Shown: positions 56,995 to 64,000 of the stretch, in pieces
Position numbering within the stretch: position 1 is the stretch's first letter
How the letters are laid out: each line of letters opens with the position of its first letter
From: DYRB01 sp963845265
GTDB taxonomy: Bacteria > Pseudomonadota > Gammaproteobacteria > Chromatiales > Chromatiaceae
Direction of reading: 5' to 3'
Assembly: GCA_963845265.1 (NCBI GenBank)
Contig: CAWJRN010000027.1
Coordinates: 48,844 to 112,843, forward strand
DNA: 64,000 nucleotides
The notes under the pieces: model-generated
Database searches by the model: none
Told to the model about the DNA's origin: nothing
What the model saw: the letters and a program-made list of their open reading frames with translations, nothing else
Position numbers and translations under genes: made by a program

Positions 56995-57966
56995 ATGAGC
57001 ATGAAACGCAGTCTGTTGCTGGGCGCCACTGCGGTCCTCTCCCTGTCGCTGACGACGCCGTCCCTATCCCTGGCCGGCAAGCGGGTCGTCTTCGGCGGCG
57101 GGCCGGCCGGCGGCACCTTCCAGGTCGTCGCCAACGCGATCCAGGTCTATGGCCCGGTCAAGGCCCTCGAGGAGTTCACCGTCAAGGCCCAGTCGTCCGC
57201 CGGCTCGGTGGAGAACCTGCGCAAGGTGAACACCGGCAAGTCCGACTTCGGCGTGGTCTACTCTGGACACGTCTTCCAAGGCCGCAACGGCATGTTGAAG
57301 AACGACACCAACAAGTACGAGGATGTGCTGGCGGTGGCCTACCTCTATGGCGCCCCGGCCCAGTTGGTGGTGCGCAAGGGCTCCGGCATCGCGTCGGTGG
57401 CTGACCTTGCCGGCAAGAAGGTCGGCGTCGGCAATGCCGGCTCCGGGGCCTTTGCCAATTGCGAGCTGTTCTTCACCCACCTCGGCATGTGGGATAAGGT
57501 CAAGCGCAATGCCATGGGCTACAACGATGCCGCTCAGGCCTTCGGGAACAATCAGTTGGATGCCTTCTGGTTGTTCACGGCCTTCCCCAGCGGGGCAGTG
57601 ATCATGGCCGCCCAAACCAACGACATCGACCTGATCGACCTCTACGCCGAGGCACAGGCGAGCGGCTTCTTCGCCAAGTACCCCTACTTCTCGAAACTGG
57701 CGGTGCCGGCCGGGACCTATCGTGGGGTGGACCACGACACTCCGTCCTTCCAGGACGCCGCCCTGTGGGTCGCCAACGCAAAGGTGCCGGACGACGTGGT
57801 CTACACCCTGCTGTCCCTGATCTACACGGAGGAGGGCCTGGCCCACATGCGCGAGCAGAAGAAGACCTTCAAGGAAATGAGCGTCGTCAGCGGCACCAAG
57901 GGCATCGTCACCCCCCTGCACCCGGGGGCGGAACGCTTCTGGCGAGAGAAGGGTGTCCTGAAATAG
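56995..57966 (+). CDS. TAXI-family TRAP transporter solute-binding protein
   Basis: ATG 56995 with GAGGAG (56981-56986) starts a 323-residue protein with a signal peptide (about 1-25, TTPSLSLAG). The mature protein has VVFGGGPAGGTFQVVANAIQ, VKAQSSAGSVENLRKVNTGK, SDFGVVYSGHVFQGRNG, YGAPAQLVVRKGSGI and KKVGVGNAGSGAFANCELFF, the TAXI pattern. It binds a carboxylate or similar solute in the periplasm; TAXI proteins often take glutamate-like ligands. The fused permease is 111 bp downstream. Confidence 0.92.
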   Translation: MSMKRSLLLGATAVLSLSLTTPSLSLAGKRVVFGGGPAGGTFQVVANAIQVYGPVKALEEFTVKAQSSAGSVENLRKVNTGKSDFGVVYSGHVFQGRNGMLKNDTNKYEDVLAVAYLYGAPAQLVVRKGSGIASVADLAGKKVGVGNAGSGAFANCELFFTHLGMWDKVKRNAMGYNDAAQAFGNNQLDAFWLFTAFPSGAVIMAAQTNDIDLIDLYAEAQASGFFAKYPYFSKLAVPAGTYRGVDHDTPSFQDAALWVANAKVPDDVVYTLLSLIYTEEGLAHMREQKKTFKEMSVVSGTKGIVTPLHPGAERFWREKGVLK

Positions 57967-58077
57967 CCGGTACCTGTTGGAGCTGGCGCCCTTGCGCCCG
58001 GTGGGCGTTCGTGCGGTCCCCTACCGCTGCGCCGAGATCGGCCCGCCGTTCGCCGGGGCGGGCCGTCGGAGTAGCCG

Positions 58078-59808
58078 ATGCTGCATGAGAAGCTAAACCG
58101 TGCCGAGCAGGCGGTGTTCGATCTGCTGGCCCTGACACTGGTGCTGTTCTATGGCTGGGCGGCCGTGGTGGAGCCGGCCGCTACCCAATATCACCGCGGC
58201 GTCTATATCGTCATCACCTATGTGCTGGTGCTGCTGCTCTATCGGCTGCCGACGGCCTGGGGTAGGGCGCTGGACTACCTGCTCATGGCCGCCTCGGTGG
58301 TGAGCATCGGCTATTGGATCTTCAATTTCGAGGTAATCAACTATCGCGCCGGTGCGGAGACACCCCTCGATCAGGGGATCGCCGTCGTGGGGGTACTGCT
58401 CGGTATCGAGGTGGCACGCCGGGTGGTGGGGCCGATCTTCGTGGCCGTCGGCGGCTTGATGCTGCTTTATGGGGTCTACGGGGAATACGCCCCAGACCTC
58501 GTCTCGCATGCCGGCGACAGCTGGCCGGGACTGTGCACCAGCATCTTCTACAAGAGCGACGGGGTGTTCGGCATCATGGCCAACGTCCTCGCTACCTATA
58601 TCCTGCTCTTCGTGCTGTTCGGCGCCTTCCTGGAGAAGAGCGGGGCGCAGCGCTTCTTTATCGACTTTCCCTTGGCGGCGGTCGGTCACAAGATCGGCGG
58701 GCCGGCGAAGGTGGCGGTCATCGCCAGCGGGCTCTTCGGGTCCATCTCCGGCAGCGCCATCGCCAATACGGTCTCCACCGGGTCCTTCACGATCCCGATG
58801 ATGAAGAAGGCCGGCTTTGCCCCCCATGTGGCCGGCGCTATCGAGCCCGCGGCCTCCATCGGCGGCATGTTCATGCCCCCCATCATGGGCGCCGGCGGCT
58901 TCATCATGGCAGAGCTGACCGGTCTGCCCTACTCGCACATCATGCTGGTGGCCCTGTTCCCCGCCTTGATGTACTTCTTCAGCGTCTTCGTCATGGTCCA
59001 TTACGAGGCCAAAAAGCACAACATCGTCGGCGAACGTTCCAAGGTCTCCGCCATGGCGATCCTGAAACGAGAGTGGTACTACCTGTTGCCACTGGTGGTG
59101 ATCACCGTCCTTATGCTCTATGGGTATTCGCCGGGCTACGCGGCGGTGGTGGGCCTGGTGACGGCCATCGGCGTCAGCTGGTTTCGTGCGGAGACCCGCA
59201 TCGGGCCCAGGGGCTTCCTGGAGGCGGCCCGCAGCGGGGCCGAAAGCAGCCTCAAGATCGGGGCCACCGTGGGGGTCATCGGGATCATTATCGGCGTGCT
59301 CACTTACAGCGGGCTGGTCCTGACGTTTGCAGACATCGTTATCGAGCTGGCGGATGGGCGCCTGTTCCTGACCATCCTGCTCATCGCGCTCGCCTCCCTG
59401 GTGCTCGGCATGGGGGTGCCGGTGACAGCGGCCTACCTCATCACCGCGGTGGTCGCGGTGCCGGCCCTGGTGCACCTGGGAGTCAACGAGCTGGCAGCAC
59501 ACATGATCGTCTACTGGCTTTCGCAGGATTCCAATATTACTCCGCCGGTGTGCATCGCCGCCTTCGCTGGTGCCACCATCGCCAAGGCGAATATGTGGAG
59601 GACCGGCTTCACCGCCTTCAAATTCGCCAAGTTCCTCTATCTGGCACCCTTCCTCTTTGGCTATGTGCCCGCCTTCTCCCTGGATGGGACACCGGCGGAC
59701 ATTGCAGTTGCCTTCGTGCTCATCGCCATCGGCACCTTCGGCTATGCCTGGCTGCTCAGCGGGATCTGGCTTGATCGCGTCAAGGGCCTATTCAGCCACC
59801 GGCAGTAA
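58078..59808 (+). CDS. TRAP transporter permease, fused small and large subunits (TAXI type)
   Basis: The 576-residue membrane protein has the small-subunit part (about residues 1-140, four helices) fused to the DctM-like part (about 155-570). Landmarks are FGIMANVLATYILLFVLFGA, FGSISGSAIANTVSTGSFTI, GAIEPAASIGGMFMPPIMGA and SNITPPVCIAAFAGA. Fused QM permeases are typical for TAXI systems. It imports the solute captured by the upstream binding protein, driven by an ion gradient. Confidence 0.94.
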   Translation: MLHEKLNRAEQAVFDLLALTLVLFYGWAAVVEPAATQYHRGVYIVITYVLVLLLYRLPTAWGRALDYLLMAASVVSIGYWIFNFEVINYRAGAETPLDQGIAVVGVLLGIEVARRVVGPIFVAVGGLMLLYGVYGEYAPDLVSHAGDSWPGLCTSIFYKSDGVFGIMANVLATYILLFVLFGAFLEKSGAQRFFIDFPLAAVGHKIGGPAKVAVIASGLFGSISGSAIANTVSTGSFTIPMMKKAGFAPHVAGAIEPAASIGGMFMPPIMGAGGFIMAELTGLPYSHIMLVALFPALMYFFSVFVMVHYEAKKHNIVGERSKVSAMAILKREWYYLLPLVVITVLMLYGYSPGYAAVVGLVTAIGVSWFRAETRIGPRGFLEAARSGAESSLKIGATVGVIGIIIGVLTYSGLVLTFADIVIELADGRLFLTILLIALASLVLGMGVPVTAAYLITAVVAVPALVHLGVNELAAHMIVYWLSQDSNITPPVCIAAFAGATIAKANMWRTGFTAFKFAKFLYLAPFLFGYVPAFSLDGTPADIAVAFVLIAIGTFGYAWLLSGIWLDRVKGLFSHRQ

Positions 59809-59945
59809 CCGACGGGCCCCGATCGTTGATCGGTGGGAGCGGCGATGTCTCCGCAAGAAAAAGGGGTCCGAAGAAAAAGTCAGTACCCTTTCTCTACCCG
59901 ATTCACTGCCATCAGCTCCGGAGGGAGGGGGTCAGGAGCGCGTAG

Positions 59946-59973
59946 GCTGGGTAGAGCGATAGCGAAACCCAGC
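59946..59973 (+). repeat. REP-like palindrome
   Basis: GCTGGGT (59946-59952) and ACCCAGC (59967-59973) with a loop containing AGCGATAGCGA, preceded by CGTAG; close relative of the REP at 25048. A further GCTGGGTTTCCC follows at about 59995. It lies between the TRAP permease and the convergent hydrolase. Confidence 0.6.
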
Positions 59974-60028
59974 GCTGACTTGTCGCTGGCGTCGCTGGGT
60001 TTCCCTGCGTGCCGCCCTGGCTACGCGC

Positions 60029-61042
60029 TCAGTGCTCACCGTGCTGCGGCAGAAATTCCATGATAGGTGCGATGAACCGCGGGAATGCCTCGATGTGCGG
60101 CAGATGGCCGATGCCGTCGATCTCCACGAGCTTTGAGTTCGGAATCGCTGCGTTGGCCTGGCGCCCGAGCTCAGGATAGTGCCCCAACGTCTTGGCAACC
60201 TGCGGTGGTGCGCTGCTGCGACCGATGGCCGTACGATCTCGCTGGCCGATTATGAGCAGGGTAGGAACGGCGATGTCACCGAACTCATAGTAGACGGGCT
60301 GGGTGACGATCATGTCGTAGGTGAGCGCCTGATTCCACGCCATGCGCGGGTAGTCTGGGCTCACGATGAAGTTAGCCAGCAACGCCACCCACGGGTCATA
60401 CGCGGGCCTCCAAGCTCCATCGTAATAGCTCTTTAGCTGGTATTGCCGGATCTTCTCGGGCGTCTTGCCGAGCTCTTGGCGATACACTTCATCGATGGTC
60501 GTGTACGGAACTCCCTTTGCGACCCAATCCTCAAGCCCGATTGGGTTCTCCAGGATAAGCCCGGCAACCTCCTCGGGGTACATCAAGGCGTATCGAGTGG
60601 CCAACATCCCACCCATCGAGTGCCCCAGGATGAACGCCTTTTCGATCTTCAGGCTCTTGAGCAGCGAATGGTGTTTGCCGCGAGCTGCGCGAACGAGAAT
60701 TGATAGTGCTCCGGCTTGGACGACTTACCGAACCCGATCTGATCCGGCATCACAACGCGGTAACCGGCCGCCGCGAGGGCCTTCGCGGTTTCTTCCCAAT
60801 AGGCCCCGGAGAAGTTCTTGCCATGAAGGAGAACGATCGCTCCCTTCGCCTCGCCCTCGGGCGCCAGATCCATAAACGCCATTTCGAGTTGCTGCCGCTG
60901 ACTCTCGAAGGCGAACATCTCCACCGGGAATGGGTATGGGTATGTTTCCAGACGTATACCCGCCCCGTGGGAACCTGTGGCGAGGACGACGAGCAGCAAT
61001 GTCGCGAAGCGCGGAAATGGCGGTGTTAATCAAATGACGCAT
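60029..61042 (-). pseudogene. Exported alpha/beta hydrolase, frameshifted
   Basis: The protein should be about 337 residues: a signal segment (ATLLLVVLATGSHGAGIRLE), IVLLHGKNFSGAYWEETAKA, VVMPDQIGFGKSSKPEHYQF, then the nucleophile elbow GHSMGGMLATRYALMYPEEV (Ser), PTLLIIGQRDRTAIG (Asp) and IDGIGHLPHIEAF (His), the full triad. At 60670-60671 one G is missing, so NTHSLLKSLKIEKAFIL reads as NTIRCSRA stop. The ATG at 61042 would need a second one-base change near 61000; otherwise a TTG at 60999 is the start. Enzyme class (esterase, lipase or epoxide hydrolase) is not determinable. Confidence 0.8.
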
Positions 61043-61163
61043 CGGTTTGGTGTTTATCCTTTCCAGGTGATTCGAAAAAGAAAGCGGAAGTCGGCCACCC
61101 ACCGGTCGGCGGGCAGGCCGTGGGAAAGCTGTGGGAAAGCGGTGGGAAAGCTGGGGTCTTGAC

Positions 61164-62029
61164 TCATGCCTCAGCCTGGCAGCCCCATCCAGGACAGCAA
61201 GGGCAGCGCGGATGATCTTGCTGATGCGCGATTGGTGCAGCCCGAAATAGTCGCCGATCTCTTTCATGGTGTACCCGCCACTGGCATATCCGGCCTTGAT
61301 CGCTATGATCTCGGTCGGCATGCTGCCGGTCATATTCCGGCAACGAGAGCCGAACGGGCCGACGCTTCGCTTGGGGCACCTCGCGAGGTCGGGCGCGTTT
61401 GGCACCTTCTGCTGCATGGACTCGACGAAGGCATCCGAGCCCAAAAAGACCTGCCGCTTGAGGTATCCCAAGGCGAAGGCTGCCCTTTACCTGCGGCGAC
61501 GAAGGAGCGGTAGCCATCGGTGGCCTCCGCTTCCGTCCGGCCGAAAGCCGCGAGGATCGCACGCCTCTCCAGCCACTCAGTGGCCGCTTCCTCGCCGGTC
61601 ATCGCCCGATAGCTGCTCGAGGGGTAGTCCCCCGGGGATGGGACCATTTGCGCACGAACCGGATTGAGAACGACGTAACGCGCAAGTTCCAAAAAATAGG
61701 CCTCCTTTTCCGCCAGGATCGCTTTGTACCGCCCCTGAAAGAGTACCCGTCCGTTCATAAACGCGGTTGAACCGTTGGGTGTAAAGCCGTTAAGCTCCCG
61801 CATCGCCTTTGCAAGATTCCCGTCCGGCGCCTCAACCAGGAGATGGTAATGTGGTTGGTCATCAGGCAGTAGGCGTGACGATCCAGTTGAACCGTCCCCA
61901 TACGCCCCCTAGCACGTCGAAAAACACCCGCCGGTCGCCGACCGCCCAAAAGGTATCCTCGCGTCCGTCTCCGCGCGACGTGACGTGGTAAAGCGCATCG
62001 GCAAATTCGAGTCGCAGTGGCCTGGCCAT
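61164..62029 (-). pseudogene. REP-associated tyrosine transposase (RAYT), copy 2, broken
   Basis: From ATG 62029: MARPLRLEFADALYHVTSRG, AVGDRRVFFDVLGGVWGRFN, then the frame changes just at the HAYCLMTNHYH motif, again near MRELNG and in the C-terminal third (FLGSDAFVESMQQKVPNAPD). The helix-turn-helix ends the gene. At least three disruptions. Confidence 0.85.
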
Positions 62030-62165
62030 AACCAGAAGGTAGCTCCGAAGAGGCATAAGCCAAGACCTGACCCATGCCTCGCACTTGCCAAAATCAAAAG
62101 GCGAAACCTGACCACCGGCTTTTTGTGACCCCCAGCTTCTCATAATCATCCCCAAAACCAAGAAA

Positions 62166-62423
62166 TTACAAACCCAGTAGCTTGTTCAACTCCCCGCTAA
62201 CTTCCAGAGCCAGTAATTCTTCATCACCGCCAATATGTTTCCCGTTGATGAATATTTGGGGGTAGTATTTCAGTCCACTGCGACGGATCATGTCGTCTTT
62301 TTCAAGAGGCATCAGGTCAATCAGGTAATCAATATATTCGATATCTTTGCCATCAAGAAACGCTCTGACGTCAACGCACTTCTTGCAGCTGCTGGTACCG
62401 TAAACTTCTATTTTTGCAGTCAT
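62166..62423 (-). CDS. Glutaredoxin
   Basis: The 85-residue protein has MTAKIEVYGTSSCKKCVDVR with Cys13-Lys-Lys-Cys16, the cis-Pro segment KYYPQIFINGKHIGGDEELL (TVP region reads YYP) and a C-terminal helix. It is a small dithiol glutaredoxin that would reduce disulfides or glutathione adducts. It is clearly AT-richer than the surrounding genes and lies 41 bp downstream of the equally AT-rich hypothetical gene; both are flanked by broken transposases, suggesting acquisition from elsewhere. Confidence 0.9.
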   Translation of the reverse strand: MTAKIEVYGTSSCKKCVDVRAFLDGKDIEYIDYLIDLMPLEKDDMIRRSGLKYYPQIFINGKHIGGDEELLALEVSGELNKLLGL

Positions 62424-62464
62424 ACATGCCTCACGTCAGGGGATCGAAAAGTATGCATATACCG

Positions 62465-63037
62465 TTACTCGTATGTATCTTTATGGCCGGCATCCTCATC
62501 GACTGGGGATAACAGAAAATTGATATAAGGTGCATAAGTTAGAACCTGTCCTTGTGCAAAACCAAGATCATTAAACGCATCAGCAACTTTGCCCAGGCAT
62601 TTCATGTCGTCTGGTTTTGCTTTGAGCTCTGACAGCGCATCTAGCAACGCACCAATTTCACCCGGGTTTAGATACGTTTGTAACATTTTTATCGATATAC
62701 TGAGCTGTTCAATATCAACATTCACGCACTTGTCGCTTACGCTAAGACGGCTAAAATCTTCTTCAATGATTCGTTGTGACATGGTGCTGACAAACCGATC
62801 GAAAGTTTCCTTGTCTGGCTTGTCAATAAATAACTCAACCAGCGGTTCCTGGTTTATTGTGCTGACAAACGAAAGCATTGAACCAGATATTACAGGCTCT
62901 GAATTCAGTATATACAGAACAACACTCAGCGACTCTGTTTTAAGTGGTGATTTGATTTCGTATCTAACTTCATCACCGACAATTTCAAATTCCCGGCTAC
63001 CTTTCAATACGTGTTTTTGGGTGAGTTTTGTTGTCAT
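62465..63037 (-). CDS. Hypothetical protein in AT-rich island (190 aa)
   Basis: ATG 63037 starts MTTKLTQKHVLKGSREFEIV; the longer frame upstream runs through the transposase remnant. The soluble product has a beta-rich first half (EVRYEIKSPLKTESLSVVLY, SFVSTINQEPLVELFIDKPD) and a helical second half (LSISIKMLQTYLNPGEIGAL, LKAKPDDMKCLGKVADAFND, GFAQGQVLTYAPYINFLLSP). No signal peptide or membrane segment. Not recognised. Base composition and position make it cotranscribed with the glutaredoxin. Confidence 0.75.
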   Translation of the reverse strand: MTTKLTQKHVLKGSREFEIVGDEVRYEIKSPLKTESLSVVLYILNSEPVISGSMLSFVSTINQEPLVELFIDKPDKETFDRFVSTMSQRIIEEDFSRLSVSDKCVNVDIEQLSISIKMLQTYLNPGEIGALLDALSELKAKPDDMKCLGKVADAFNDLGFAQGQVLTYAPYINFLLSPVDEDAGHKDTYE

Positions 63038-63123
63038 ATTGATTACTGTACTTATAGTTGAAATTAGGGAAGGCCATGGGGTTTTGTGGGGGGCTGGGGT
63101 CATGGGGAGCCTAAGGTCAGGTC

Positions 63124-63973
63124 TTGACTCATGCCCCGCCCCGGTGCAGCGCGGATGATCTTGCTGATGCGCGATTGGTGCAATCCGAAATAGTCGCCGA
63201 TTTCCTTCATCGTGTATCCGCCACTGGCATACGCGGCAATGATCGCTTGATTTTCGGTCCGCATGCGTCCGGTCATATTCAGACAACGAGCGCGGAAGGG
63301 GCCGGCGTTTCGCCTGGGGCACCTCGCGGAGGTCGCGCCTTTGGCACCTTGTGGTGCATGGCCGCTACGAAGGCGTCCGAGCCGAGAAAGACCTGCCGCT
63401 TAAGGGCATCCCAGGGCGAAGGTTGCCCTTTACCTGCGGCGACGAAGGCCCGGTAACCCTCGATGGCTTGCGCTTCGGTCTGGCCGAAAGCCGCGAAGAT
63501 CGCGCGGCGCTCCAGCCACTCAGGGGCCGCATCTTCGCCAGTCATGGCCCGATAGCTGCTCCACGAGTAATCTCCCAGAGAAGGAACCATGCGCGCACGA
63601 CCGGGTTGAGGACCACGTAACGCGCGAGTTCCAGAAGGTACGCTTCATTCTCAACCAGAGTCGCCTTATAGCGCCCTTGAAAGACGTGCCCCACCCGTTG
63701 GTAGACTCGGTTGAACCGCTGCGTGTACACGCCGTTGAGCTCCCGCATGCCTTTGGCAAGATTGCCGTCCGGGGTCTCCACCAGGAGATGGTAATGGTTG
63801 GTCATCAGGCAGTAGGCGTGGACGACCCAGTTAAACCGTCCCCATACGCCCCCGAGCACGTCGAAAAACACTCGCCGGTCGCCGACCGCCAGAAAAATAT
63901 CCTCGCGTCCGTCACCGCGCGAGGTGACGTGGTACAGCGCACCCGCAAATTCAAGTCGCAATGGCCTCGCCAT
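63124..63973 (-). pseudogene. REP-associated tyrosine transposase (RAYT), copy 3, least degraded
   Basis: From ATG 63973 the frame is open for 143 residues: MARPLRLEFAGALYHVTSRG, VVHAYCLMTNHYHLLVETPD (HUH pair) and GVYTQRFNRVYQRVGHVFQG. At about 63597-63605 one base is missing, after VLNPV. The frame resumes as MVPSLGDYSWSSYRAMTGED and is lost again near PKARPPRGAP. The helix-turn-helix tail is in the third frame. Correcting two bases would give a near-complete enzyme. Confidence 0.87.
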
Positions 63974-64000
63974 GACCGCAAAGGTAGCTTAGAAGAGGCA

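Overview
The window reads as a chromosomal segment of a GC-rich gammaproteobacterium, most likely a purple sulfur bacterium or close relative (Chromatiales). This placement is an inference from protein style: ubiG, an NhaR remnant, a Rieske/glutamate-synthase-like fusion, REP elements with REP-associated transposases, and many small secreted proteins of the Chromatiaceae type. No rRNA, tRNA or CRISPR array was seen.

Layout. 0-2.3 kb: end of a YfiR-like gene, a NarL-type histidine kinase and a LuxR-type regulator. 2.8-11.1 kb: about fifteen small exported or membrane proteins, nearly all on the plus strand, with a cell-envelope flavour (two paralogous secreted domains, two GlsB/YeaQ-type membrane proteins plus a fossil third, a PliG-like double-domain protein, an LprI-type lysozyme-inhibitor domain protein, an L,D-transpeptidase, an SH3-like protein). 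11.5-26.9 kb: conserved chromosomal genes (valS, an OmpR-type two-component pair, SulP transporter with a universal-stress-like protein, a class C beta-lactamase-fold protein, pyruvate phosphate dikinase, ubiG, a CIA30 protein). 26.9-29.5 kb: a gene-poor stretch with a MITE-like element. 29.5-33.7 kb: an RND efflux pump. 33.8-36.4 kb: first copy of a LOG/Rieske-FMN gene pair. 36.4-39.5 kb: a spondin_N protein followed by a two-component pair. 40-43.7 kb: a PotD-like protein and a GGDEF-EAL protein resembling the NspS/MbaA polyamine-sensing pair. 44.6-46.8 kb: an exported catalase-peroxidase. 47.8-50.9 kb: a PhnCDE-type ABC importer with a fused permease. 52.0-55.3 kb: a minisatellite, an nhaR fragment and the second, complete LOG/Rieske-FMN pair. 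55.5-56.8 kb: decaying toxin-antitoxin and other gene fragments. 57-59.8 kb: a TAXI-type TRAP transporter. 60-64 kb: a broken hydrolase and two broken REP transposases flanking an AT-richer glutaredoxin island.

Two things stand out. First, a block of about 2.47 kb (33851-36316 and 52765-55230) is present twice in the same orientation at a constant offset of 18914 bp; the way it ends suggests gene conversion between paralogues followed by decay of one LOG gene. Second, from 32 kb onward six otherwise well conserved genes or gene remnants carry single-nucleotide frameshifts, whereas the coding genes in the first 30 kb look intact. That pattern could be unpolished assembly errors or real decay, and it decides whether the pump, the kinase, the c-di-GMP enzyme, the toxin and the hydrolase are functional.
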